From Clostridia bacterium (GTDB taxonomy: Bacteria > Bacillota > Clostridia > Christensenellales > Aristaeellaceae): DNA of 15,908 nucleotides. A program made the translations under genes and the position numbers. This document shows, piece after piece, positions 6,481-13,238 of the stretch. The stretch's first letter is position 1, and the number at the start of each line of letters is the position of its first letter. Location: contig JAFWBZ010000137.1 in the NCBI GenBank assembly GCA_017537105.1, positions 1-15,908 on the forward strand, written 5' to 3'. Under the pieces are notes generated by a model. That model was not told where the DNA came from and did no database searches. It worked only from the letters and a program-made list of their open reading frames with translations.

Positions 6481-8046
6481 ATGACGCGCAAGGAATTACA
6501 GAATCTGTTTCCTCCGGTTCCCGGTCACTTCCTCGACCGCATAGACCAAACCATGGAGGAGATAGAAGCCATGAATAAGAAAAGTGTGAAAAGGATACGT
6601 CGGGTGAGCCGTCCGGTGCTGATCGCGGCAGTTTTGATTGTGGCACTTGCAGGAACCGCTTTGGCAATGGCGATCCACAGCCGTTTACTCAAGGATACGC
6701 TAAAGGATTTAAGTGTGGAGGAGCTTGCGGAGCAGGTCGTGGATATGACGTCGGTCAACGCGCAGGACGGCTTCAGCCTGTCTCTGGATGAGTATATCCG
6801 CAACGGGGACAATCTGTTTCTTTCCTGTACGCTGAAGGTCCCGGAGGACGGAAAGACCTATCTGGCTGGCATCATGCAGCCGCTGATCGACGGGAAGATT
6901 GCCTCTTATCATATTATTCGGTATTTTGACAATCAAAGCTCGATGATCGTTTATCCCCTTGGCGGCGCGTTCCCGGCCAACCGATCGCTACTGCTGCCGC
7001 TGAATGTCAAATCTGCCGACGACGACCTGTCGCTGGATTTGAAGGCCGTCTTTCTTTCCACGGACAGGCCCATCGTGTCGGAAAGCGTCGACGTTGAAAG
7101 CAGGCAGCCGGAGACCCTCTATGCGGACGGGGATCCCGAGCAGTGGATCGACCTGATGGAGTATCCGGAAATCTCCGCACTGGCCCCGCGCAAATCCGGC
7201 GTATTTTATACTGGGGAATCGAAGGAATGGCTCAACAATGGAATCGACCCAGAGGCCGTGGGCAACACGAGCCTTGCGGATTACGTGACCACGAGGGAGT
7301 TGGTCATTCCGGAATTGAAGGAGCGCGTCGAGAGAGAATTGGTTTATAACGATGTCAAGGAGCATTCCTTCACATGGCGGGATATGTCAATTACCGTTGA
7401 GGGAATACGGATGACACACTTTGACCTTGACCTGAGGCTGAGGCTTGAGCGCGACGGCGGATTCCCGAGGCTGGACGCCGATCAGGAGCAGGAATGGCCG
7501 GACAGGGTGGTGGGCATTCCTGGCTACGACTTCATGTTTTTAGGCTTGGCCTATCCGGATGGATCGCCTGTACATAATTACGAGGATCTGTCGGGAACGG
7601 TCGTCTGCGGCATGGAAGACGGGGACGACGGCAGCTTGATCTACACCTTCAAAGGGAATGGCATTTTCCCGCTTTCCACCTTTGACAGGCTGCTGATCGT
7701 GCCGGAATACTGGTCCCCCGCGGAGGAGGAATATGGCTACGACACTCGATTGGATGCCGGGGATATCGTCGCGACCCTTGAACTGACAACCGACCACGGC
7801 CCGGAGTCCCGTGAGGCGAAGCTCATAGCCATCCGCGACTGGAAGCCTGGCGACGCGCCGCAAACGGTCTATGCCACCGATCGGGGCACCTATTATCACT
7901 TCACGCCCGATTGCGGCGGCATGATGAACTCGAAGGCAATTTCCATTGAGGAGGCGCTTGCCGCCGGAAAACCCGCCTGTCCCGTCTGTATCGGCGGCCA
8001 CAACAGTCGTGTGAGCACAGAAGATGATTATAGTCTCTCAAATTGA
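6481..8046 (+). CDS. Membrane anti-sigma-type protein (DUF4179-like) with C-terminal Cys/His motif
   Basis: This 521-residue protein is the probable regulator of the ECF sigma factor just upstream. A short cytosolic N-terminus (residues 1-44, basic KKSVKRIRRVSR near the membrane) is followed by one membrane helix (about 45-64). A large outer domain then begins like DUF4179 proteins (LKDLSVEELAEQVVDM, NGDNLFLSCTL). There is no HxxxCxxC zinc anti-sigma motif at the N-terminus. Near the C-terminus is YYHFTPDC (471-478) and CPVC (500-503), a Y-H-x4-C...C-x-x-C pattern that could bind zinc or form disulfides. Similar tails are found at the ends of other clostridial surface proteins. GGGAGG (6467-6472) precedes ATG 6481 by 8 bases. 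Anti-sigma function is inferred from gene order and topology. Confidence 0.8.
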   Translation: MTRKELQNLFPPVPGHFLDRIDQTMEEIEAMNKKSVKRIRRVSRPVLIAAVLIVALAGTALAMAIHSRLLKDTLKDLSVEELAEQVVDMTSVNAQDGFSLSLDEYIRNGDNLFLSCTLKVPEDGKTYLAGIMQPLIDGKIASYHIIRYFDNQSSMIVYPLGGAFPANRSLLLPLNVKSADDDLSLDLKAVFLSTDRPIVSESVDVESRQPETLYADGDPEQWIDLMEYPEISALAPRKSGVFYTGESKEWLNNGIDPEAVGNTSLADYVTTRELVIPELKERVERELVYNDVKEHSFTWRDMSITVEGIRMTHFDLDLRLRLERDGGFPRLDADQEQEWPDRVVGIPGYDFMFLGLAYPDGSPVHNYEDLSGTVVCGMEDGDDGSLIYTFKGNGIFPLSTFDRLLIVPEYWSPAEEEYGYDTRLDAGDIVATLELTTDHGPESREAKLIAIRDWKPGDAPQTVYATDRGTYYHFTPDCGGMMNSKAISIEEALAAGKPACPVCIGGHNSRVSTEDDYSLSN

Positions 8047-8114
8047 CGGCGTTCAAGAGTATTCTTGCCTATTTCTTGCACTTCTGCTTTAAAAGTGCGA
8101 GCTCAAAAAAACCC

Positions 8115-8151
8115 GATCAAAAAAGGACACCCGATTCGTTCGAGTGTCCTT
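8115..8151 (-). terminator. Terminator of the greA-lysS operon, possibly bidirectional
   Basis: Read on the minus strand, AAGGACAC (8151-8144) pairs with GTGTCCTT (8130-8123) around a 13-base loop and runs into six T residues, with a second T run (complement of 8105-8111) further on. It is 186 bases beyond the lysS stop. On the plus strand the same stem is followed by TTCGCTTTG, a weak tail that may still stop transcripts of the sigma/anti-sigma operon ending at 8046. Confidence 0.75.
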
Positions 8152-8213
8152 CGCTTTGTTCAAGTCGTGTTTTCCGGTTTTCCGGTCAAAAACAGGTTGC
8201 CTACCTCAAAAGG

Positions 8214-8277
8214 CCAGGCAAGTCTGCCTCTGGCAGACCAGCCCGGAAAAATCAGAGATTTTAGCGGGCTGCCTTGG
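8214..8277 (-). ncRNA. Candidate structured element in the lysS 3' untranslated region
   Basis: Two perfect hairpins stand side by side: GTCTGCC/GGCAGAC (8222-8228 with 8232-8238, 3-base loop) and AGCCCG/CGGGCT (8240-8245 with 8265-8270). The second has an inner AAAATC/GATTTT stem. Flanking CCAGGC (8214-8219) and GCCTTGG (8271-8277) pair with one bulged base to close a three-way junction. The element lies between the lysS stop and its terminator. Folding is nearly the same on either strand, so direction is inferred from the operon. Confidence 0.4.
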
Positions 8278-8336
8278 TACGAATCCTGCTACGGACGCAC
8301 CATCAAAACCCGGAGGTCCTGAAAACACGGAGGTTT

Positions 8337-9821
8337 TCAGTCCAAAGGCTTCATCGTGGGGAACAGCAGCACATCGCGGATGCTGGCCGAGTTGGTCAGC
8401 AGCATCACGAGCCGGTCGACGCCGAAGCCGAGGCCGCCGGTCGGGGGCATGCCGTACTCGAGGGCGTTGACGTAGTCGTAGTCCACCTGTGCGCCGCTTT
8501 CGGGATCCAGCGCCTTGCGCTCGGCCACCTGGCGCTCGAAGCGGCCTCGCTGGTCCAGCGGGTCGTTGAGCTCCGAGAAGGCGTTGCCGAACTCGGTGGC
8601 GTTGATGAAGTACTCGAAGCGCTCGGTGAACATGGGATCGTCGGGCTTGCGCTTGGCCAGCGGGCTGATTTCCACCGGATAGTCGTAGATGAAGGTGGGC
8701 TGGATCAGCTTTTCCTCCACGAAGGCATCGAAGAACTCCGCGAGAATCGCGCCGCGGGTGGGCACCTCCGGCAGCTCCACGCCATGGGCCTTGGCGGCGG
8801 CGATGGCATCCTCATCGGTCTTCCAGTCGGCAAAGTCCACGCCGCTGTACTTCTTCACGGCCTCCACCATCGTCAGGCGCTCCCAGTGGCCGACGTCGAT
8901 CTCCTGGCCCTGATAGGGAATCACCAGGCTGCCGCAGACCTTCTGGGTCACGGTCTTCATCATGTCCTCCACCAGATCCATCATGCCGCGGAAGTCGGTA
9001 TAGGCCTCGTAGAGCTCGATGGTGGTGAACTCCGGGTTGTGCTTGGTGTCCATGCCCTCGTTGCGGAAGATGCGGCCCACCTCGTAGACGCGGTCCAGCC
9101 CGCCCACGATCAGGCGCTTCAGGTAGAGCTCCGTCTCGATGCGCAGCACCATGTCCATGTCCAGCGTGTTGTGGTGGGTGTAGAAGGGCTTCGCGGCGGC
9201 GCCGATCTCAAAGGGCGTCAGGATGGGCGTGTCCACCTCCAGATAGCCTCGGCCGTCCAGGAAGGCGCGCAGCTCCCGCAGGATGCGGCTGCGCTTCACA
9301 AAGGTGTCCTTGACCTCCGGGTTGACGATCAGGTCCACATAGCGCTGGCGATAGCGGGCATCGGTGTCCGTCAGGCCGTGGAACTTCTCCGGCAGCGGAT
9401 GCAGGCTCTTGGTCAGCAGGATGACCTCGGTGGCGTGCACGGAAATCTCGCCGGACTTGGTCTTGAACACGGTGCCGGCCACGCCGATGATGTCGCCGAT
9501 GTCGAAGTCCTTGAAGGCCTTGTAGGCCTCCTCCCCCACGTCGTCCCTGCGGACGTAGATCTGAATCTGCCCGTCGGGGTCCAGCAGGTGCGCAAAGCTG
9601 GCCTTGCCCATCACGCGGCGGCTCAGCATGCGCCCGGCGATGCGCACGGGCTGTTCCTCCAGCGCATCGAAGTTCCCGAGGATCTGCCCGGAGGTGTGGG
9701 TGCGGTCATAGGTGGTGATCTCGTAGGGATTTCTGCCCTGCTCGATCAGCGCGTTCAGCTTGTTCAGTCGAATCGTGTCCTGCTCGGTAAAGCCAGACGG
9801 AACCTGGTAGGTCTGGGCCAT
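8337..9821 (-). CDS. lysS: Lysyl-tRNA synthetase, class II
   Basis: This 494-residue cytosolic enzyme charges tRNA-Lys with lysine using ATP. The N-terminal OB-fold anticodon-binding domain spans about residues 55-145 (VRIAGRMLSRRVMGKASFAHL). The class II catalytic core carries motif 1 around RSRILRELRAFLDGRGYLEV (177-196), motif 2 as EVGRIFRNEGMDTKHNPEFT (247-266), and motif 3 as GLGFGVDRLVMLL (463-475). ELYLKRLIVGG before motif 2 is typical of LysRS. Where many homologues have AGGAAARPF this protein has FEIGAAAKPF, a minor variation. Length matches bacterial LysRS. On the minus strand GAGAGGAG lies about 11 bases before the ATG. It is the second gene of an operon after greA (114-base gap) and ends before the structured tail and terminator at 8115-8151. 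Confidence 0.98.
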   Translation of the reverse strand: MAQTYQVPSGFTEQDTIRLNKLNALIEQGRNPYEITTYDRTHTSGQILGNFDALEEQPVRIAGRMLSRRVMGKASFAHLLDPDGQIQIYVRRDDVGEEAYKAFKDFDIGDIIGVAGTVFKTKSGEISVHATEVILLTKSLHPLPEKFHGLTDTDARYRQRYVDLIVNPEVKDTFVKRSRILRELRAFLDGRGYLEVDTPILTPFEIGAAAKPFYTHHNTLDMDMVLRIETELYLKRLIVGGLDRVYEVGRIFRNEGMDTKHNPEFTTIELYEAYTDFRGMMDLVEDMMKTVTQKVCGSLVIPYQGQEIDVGHWERLTMVEAVKKYSGVDFADWKTDEDAIAAAKAHGVELPEVPTRGAILAEFFDAFVEEKLIQPTFIYDYPVEISPLAKRKPDDPMFTERFEYFINATEFGNAFSELNDPLDQRGRFERQVAERKALDPESGAQVDYDYVNALEYGMPPTGGLGFGVDRLVMLLTNSASIRDVLLFPTMKPLD

Positions 9822-9935
9822 ATTGTATCGTTCTCCTCTCGCTCATCTGGGAGCGCCGCGCGGACGAGAGCCGTCCTGCGCCTCTCCGCCATTCCTTCCC
9901 CGTTTTGCCGGATTTCCGGCGTCAAAGGGACATCC

Positions 9936-10433
9936 TCACCGCCTGCGGATGGACAGCACCTTCAGCCGGATGATGCCGCCGGGGGTGTTCGCCTCGACGA
10001 TATCGCCCACCCGGGCCGGGGGGATCTTCTTCTCTTCGTTGCCGATCAGCGCCATGCCGATGGGCGATTCATTGGAGATGAAGAGCTTCGCGGGATCGGC
10101 TTCGGTAAAGCCCACCAGCGTGTACTCGTCCTCCTCGTCGTACTCCATATCCAAAACGCGGACCACCGTGCCCAGCGCGGCCGTCTTGGTATCGGCGACG
10201 CTGTCTTCCACGAAGGTCGCGGTGCGCAGTTCACCCTCGATGCGGGCGATGTTTCCGTAGACCTCGGCCTCCTTGGCCTTGGCGGCGTCGTATTCCGCGT
10301 TCTCGCTCAAATCCCCGAAGCCACGGGCGGTGGCAATCTCCTCGGAGACCCTCTTCTTCTCCTCGTTCAGCGCGGCCAGCTGTTCCTCCAGCTTTTTCTT
10401 GTCCGTAAATGTAAGGATTCGGGTTTCTGTCAT
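9936..10433 (-). CDS. greA: Transcription elongation factor GreA
   Basis: This 165-residue cytosolic factor enters the secondary channel of RNA polymerase and stimulates cleavage of the backtracked transcript, rescuing arrested complexes. The N-terminal coiled coil (about residues 10-75) carries the tip motif FGDLSENAEYDAAK, with Asp41 and Glu44 at the positions used by GreA to hold the catalytic metal. The C-terminal FKBP-like domain contains ISNESPIGMALIG. The length is standard. On the minus strand AGGAGGG precedes the ATG by 7 bases. It is the first gene of the greA-lysS operon, driven by the consensus promoter at 10536-10564 and preceded by a leader with a 50-base hairpin. Confidence 0.98.
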   Translation of the reverse strand: MTETRILTFTDKKKLEEQLAALNEEKKRVSEEIATARGFGDLSENAEYDAAKAKEAEVYGNIARIEGELRTATFVEDSVADTKTAALGTVVRVLDMEYDEEDEYTLVGFTEADPAKLFISNESPIGMALIGNEEKKIPPARVGDIVEANTPGGIIRLKVLSIRRR

Positions 10434-10476
10434 GATGGTTCCCTCCTGGGTCAGTTCAGTGATAAACGCAATTTAG

Positions 10477-10526
10477 CCGAATAAACACGAACACTGCCGT
10501 GTCACAGCAGTGCCTTGCTTATTCGG
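10477..10526 (-). promoter_or_regulatory. Leader hairpin of the greA-lysS transcript
   Basis: CCGAATAA (10477-10484) pairs with TTATTCGG (10519-10526), and inside it CACTGC (10492-10497) pairs with GCAGTG (10507-10512), giving a long hairpin with small internal loops. It starts about 10 bases after -10 of the greA promoter, at the very 5' end of the transcript. No T run follows on the minus strand, so it is more likely a stability or processing element than a terminator. Confidence 0.6.
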
Positions 10527-10535
10527 ACCTTCCCT

Positions 10536-10564
10536 ATTATACACGGTTTCTCGGGGCCTGTCAA
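10536..10564 (-). promoter_or_regulatory. Consensus SigA promoter of greA-lysS
   Basis: On the minus strand TTGACA (10564-10559) and TATAAT (10541-10536) are both perfect and exactly 17 bases apart. It implies strong, constitutive transcription of greA and lysS, with the start near 10529. Confidence 0.9.
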
Positions 10565-10669
10565 TGGCGGCCGACGCCTTAACCAGCCCTTTTGCTTTGT
10601 TAATATTTATTTAAGAATGCTGTATCCTGCGCATGCGCTGTTTTTTACACAGTCCCGGGATTCCTCCCC

Positions 10670-10698
10670 TTGACAGATTCGCCGGTTTGTGGTGAAAT
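10670..10698 (+). promoter_or_regulatory. Promoter of the ABC transporter operon
   Basis: TTGACA (10670-10675, perfect) is followed after 17 bases by TGAAAT (10693-10698, 4 of 6 matches). The transcript would start around 10705, almost at the ribosome binding site GAGGAAGGTGA (10706-10716), giving a very short leader. Confidence 0.6.
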
Positions 10699-10722
10699 AT
10701 TAGCCGAGGAAGGTGATATATT

Positions 10723-11688
10723 ATGTCCAAAGCAATCCTGAAAACCCTGTCTGTTCTTTGTGTGCTGGCGCTGACGCTCGCGCTTTGCGTCTCCGGGCTG
10801 GCCGAAGCCGCCGCCGTTCGCGTGATCGCCCTGAAGGGCCCCACGGCCATGGGCCTGGTCAAGCTGATGCGCGACTCGGAGGGCGCCGGAACCTATGACT
10901 TCAACATCGCAGCGGCCATCGACGAGGTGACGCCCCAGATCGTCAAGGGCGACGTGGACATCGCCTGCGTGCCCGCGAACCTGGCCAGCGTGCTGTACAA
11001 CAACACCGAGGGACAAGTGCAGGTGCTGGCCGTCAACACCCTGGGCGTGCTGTACATCGTGGAAAACGGCGAAAGCGTGCAGAGCGTGGCGGATCTGAAG
11101 GGCAAGACCCTCTTCGCCAGCGGCAAGGGCGCGACACCGGAATATGCGCTGAACTATATCCTCTCCGCCAACGGCATCGATCCCGAAGCCGACGTGACGA
11201 TCGAGTGGAAGAGCGAGCATGCGGAGTGCCTGAACGCGCTGATGGCCACGGAAGGCGGCATCGCCATGCTGCCCCAGCCCTTTGTGACCACCGCCCAGAT
11301 GAAGGCCGAGGGCCTGCGGGTGGCCCTGGATCTGACCGCCGAGTGGGATGCCCTGGGCGCGGACTCCACGCTGATCACCGGCGTCGCCGTGGTCCGCAAG
11401 GCCTTCGCCGAGGAGAACCCGGACGCGGTGAACGCGTTCCTGGACGCCTACAAGGCCTCCGTGGAATACGTCAACGCCAACACCGCCGAGGCCGCCGCGC
11501 TGATCGGCGGATACGACATCGTGCCGGAGCCGGTGGCGATGAAGGCGCTGCCCGCCTGTAACATCACCTTCATCGAGGGCGATGAACTGCAGCAGAAGCT
11601 GTCCGGCTACCTCGCCGTGCTGTTCGAGGCCGAGCCGAAGTCCGTGGGCGGAAAGCTGCCCGAGGAGGACTTCTACTACAAGCGCTGA
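10723..11688 (+). CDS. ABC transporter substrate-binding protein (NMT1/SsuA-like), substrate unknown
   Basis: This 321-residue exported protein is the solute receptor of the ABC importer encoded by the next two genes. A Sec signal peptide covers about residues 1-30 (hydrophobic core LSVLCVLALTLALCVSGLAEA). The LALC stretch is a poor lipobox, so whether it is lipid-anchored is uncertain. The mature part is a two-lobe type II periplasmic-binding fold. IALKGPTAMGLVKLM starts lobe 1, DVDIACVPANLASVLYNN follows, and DLKGKTLFASGKGATPEYALNYIL marks the second half, as in nitrate/sulfonate/taurine and thiamine-precursor receptors. GAGGAAGGTGA precedes ATG 10723. A perfect 13-bp hairpin after the stop may lower expression of the membrane genes. 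The ligand cannot be told from sequence. Confidence 0.9.
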   Translation: MSKAILKTLSVLCVLALTLALCVSGLAEAAAVRVIALKGPTAMGLVKLMRDSEGAGTYDFNIAAAIDEVTPQIVKGDVDIACVPANLASVLYNNTEGQVQVLAVNTLGVLYIVENGESVQSVADLKGKTLFASGKGATPEYALNYILSANGIDPEADVTIEWKSEHAECLNALMATEGGIAMLPQPFVTTAQMKAEGLRVALDLTAEWDALGADSTLITGVAVVRKAFAEENPDAVNAFLDAYKASVEYVNANTAEAAALIGGYDIVPEPVAMKALPACNITFIEGDELQQKLSGYLAVLFEAEPKSVGGKLPEEDFYYKR

Positions 11689-11699
11689 CGTCGGTTTTT

Positions 11700-11730
11700 G
11701 CGGAATGGGCGCGATTTGCGCCCATTCCGC
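11700..11730 (+). promoter_or_regulatory. Intra-operon hairpin, likely attenuator or mRNA stabiliser
   Basis: GCGGAATGGGCGC (11700-11712) and GCGCCCATTCCGC (11718-11730) form a perfect 13-bp stem with a GATTT loop, 11 bases after the substrate-binding protein stop and 15 bases before the permease ATG. No T run follows (ATCTGTATCC). It would fit partial termination or 3' protection, giving more receptor than permease. Confidence 0.65.
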
Positions 11731-11745
11731 ATCTGTATCCATGCC

Positions 11746-12513
11746 ATGAAGAATCGCATTCGCCTGAAGCCCTGGGCCGTTCTGTTCTGGCTGCTCGCGT
11801 GGCAGCTGGCCGCCATGGCCGTCGGCAAGGAAATCCTGCTCGCCTCGCCCCTGCGCGTCCTCGCGCGGCTGGGCGAGCTTGTCGTGCAGCCTGGGTTCTG
11901 GCGGGCCATCGCCCACAGCCTCGGGCGCATCGCCGGCGGGTTTCTGCTGGCCGTGGCGGCGGGAACGCTGCTGGCCGCCTGCGCCTCCCAGGCCCGGTGG
12001 CTACGGGATCTGCTGGCGCCCCTGATGCTGACGGTGCGTTCCGTGCCGGTGGCATCCTTTATCATACTGGCGCTGGTTTGGGTGTCGTCCAAAAATCTGG
12101 CGGTGCTGATCGTGTTTCTGATGGTGCTGCCCATCCTCTACCTGAACGTGCTGAGCGGCATCGACCGGCTCGATCCGAAGCTGCAGGAGATGGCGCGGGT
12201 GTTTCGCGTCCCGCCGCTTCGCCGCGTGTTCAGGGTCGCGCTGCCCCAGCTGATGCCCCCGTTCCTGACCGGCTGCGAGCTCTCCCTGGGGCTCTGCTGG
12301 AAGGCGGGCGTGGCGGCGTAGGTCATCGGCATGCCGAAGGGCTCCATCGGCGAGCGGCTGCAGCAGGCCAAGGTCTACCTGGATACCCCAGACCTGTTCG
12401 CCTGGACGCTGGTGATCGTCGCGGTCAGCTGGGCCTTTGGGCGCCTGGCGCTGTGGGCGTTCGACGCCCTCGGCCGGAGATTGGCGGGCATGCCCCGCCG
12501 CGTCGGGAGGTGA
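11746..12513 (+). pseudogene. ABC transporter permease (SsuC/TauC-like) with in-frame TAG at codon 192
   Basis: The frame from ATG 11746 to TGA 12511-12513 would encode a 255-residue inner-membrane permease of the nitrate/sulfonate/taurine importer type. It has about five to six hydrophobic segments and an EAA-type loop (QEMARVFRVPPLRRVFRVALPQL in pieces, residues 147-169) that docks on the ATPase. A TAG at 12319-12321 interrupts it within WKAGVAA*VIGMPKGSIGE. Homologues as I recall them read AAEVIG here, so a single GAG-to-TAG change explains the stop. The downstream 63 codons remain in frame and permease-like (LDTPDLFAWTLVIVAVSWAFG), indicating a recent event. Restart at ATG 12331 is conceivable but has no good ribosome binding site. 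No clear site precedes ATG 11746 either. It is a recent pseudogene, a strain variant, a sequencing error, or a recoded stop. Confidence 0.85.
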
Positions 12514-12517
12514 CCGC

Positions 12518-13093
12518 ATGCAGGATATCGCAATCGAGCACCTGAGCAAGGCCTACGACGGCAAGCCCGTGCTGCGGGACGTGTGCCTGCGCTTCCCGGC
12601 GGGACGGGTCAGCTGCCTGATGGCGCCTTCCGGCGCGGGCAAGACCACGCTGCTGCGCATACTGATGGGGCTGGAGGTCCCGGACAGCGGCACGGTGCGC
12701 GGGCTGGAGAACGCGAAGATCGCCCCGGTGTTCCAGGAGGACCGACTGCTGGAGGCGCTGGACGCCGCCGCCAATCTGCGGCTGGTCAATCCCGCGCTGC
12801 GCAGCCGCGAAGCGCAGGATGCCCTGGCCGCCTTCGGCCTTGCGGACATCGCGGGACAGCCGGTTGCCTTGCTCTCCGGCGGCATGCGGCGGCGCGTGGC
12901 GCTGCTGCGCGCGCTGCTCTCCGACGGGGATGTGCTGCTGATGGACGAGCCCTTCAATGGCCTCGACGACGCAACCCGGGCGCTGGTGATTCGGGAGACA
13001 CTGCGCCGAATCGCAGGTCGAACGGCCATACTCGTCACCCATGATCCGGAGGAGGCCGTGCTTGCGGGAGCGGCGATCCTTGCACTGAATTGA
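12518..13093 (+). CDS. ABC transporter ATP-binding protein (SsuB/TauB-like)
   Basis: This 191-residue cytosolic ATPase would power the importer formed with the two upstream genes. Walker A is APSGAGKTT (36-44), the Q-loop Gln is 73 (VFQEDRLL), the signature is LSGGM (119-123), Walker B is VLLMDEP (139-145), and the switch His is 175 (VTHDPEEA). All catalytic elements are present. At 191 residues it is shorter than SsuB/TauB (about 240-260), lacking the C-terminal extension, though VFQEDRLL is typical of this subgroup. ATG 12518 lies 4 bases after the permease stop, and GGGAGGTGA (12505-12513) overlaps that stop, indicating translational coupling. The TAG in the permease may therefore reduce its translation. 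An in-frame ATG at 12437 lies inside the permease and is not used. Confidence 0.93.
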   Translation: MQDIAIEHLSKAYDGKPVLRDVCLRFPAGRVSCLMAPSGAGKTTLLRILMGLEVPDSGTVRGLENAKIAPVFQEDRLLEALDAAANLRLVNPALRSREAQDALAAFGLADIAGQPVALLSGGMRRRVALLRALLSDGDVLLMDEPFNGLDDATRALVIRETLRRIAGRTAILVTHDPEEAVLAGAAILALN

Positions 13094-13098
13094 CGGAG

Positions 13099-13134
13099 CG
13101 CGACGCGATGTGCACCGCACATCGCGTCGCGTTT
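13099..13134 (+). terminator. Terminator hairpin after the ABC operon
   Basis: A 15-bp perfect stem, CGCGACGCGATGTGC (13099-13113) with its complement at 13117-13131, has an ACC loop and is followed by TTTAGT. It begins 5 bases after the ATPase stop. On the minus strand the stem would be preceded by a T run from 13138-13144, so it could not act as an ordinary terminator in that direction. Confidence 0.75.
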
Positions 13135-13137
13135 AGT

Positions 13138-13166
13138 AAAAAAAGCGCCGATCCATGGCGCTTTTT
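13138..13166 (+). terminator. Second terminator hairpin, symmetric A/T flanks
   Basis: AAAAAGCGCC (13140-13149) pairs with GGCGCTTTTT (13157-13166) around a 7-base loop. The A and T flanks make it usable on either strand. It lies only 6 bases after the previous hairpin, and its right arm overlaps the -35 area of the promoter for the next gene. Confidence 0.75.
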
Positions 13167-13175
13167 CCCGCGCCG

Positions 13176-13184
13176 TGCTATAAT
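13176..13184 (+). promoter_or_regulatory. Extended -10 promoter of the stand-alone MATE gene
   Basis: TGCTATAAT (13176-13184) is a perfect -10 with an upstream TGn. The -35 position 17 bases upstream (13156-13161, TGGCGC) is poor and lies inside the terminator stem, so recognition would depend on the extended -10. A GC hairpin (AAGGCCC 13199-13205 with GGGCCTT 13210-13216) follows in the leader before the ribosome binding site. Confidence 0.6.
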
Positions 13185-13238
13185 GGAAGTGTCAAAAAAA
13201 GGCCCGGACGGGCCTTCAATACAGCAGAGGTGATGGCG

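Noticed and set aside
8276..8302. tRNA-like 3' end (GAATCC ... ACCA)
   Set aside because: The T-arm cannot form five pairs and no matching 5' acceptor strand, D-arm or anticodon arm is found upstream.
8274..10484. Plus-strand open frame of 736 codons opposite lysS and greA
   Set aside because: It mirrors two certain minus-strand genes, has the His/Leu/Gly-rich composition of an antisense shadow in GC-rich DNA, and runs across the lysS-greA gap without domain signatures.
10645..11916. Minus-strand open frame of 423 codons opposite the substrate-binding protein
   Set aside because: Shadow of a convincing plus-strand gene and crosses its promoter and the intra-operon hairpin.
12331..12513. Separate 60-codon gene after the permease TAG
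   Set aside because: It is in frame with the permease and continues its sequence; there is no good ribosome binding site, so it is better read as the 3' part of the interrupted gene.
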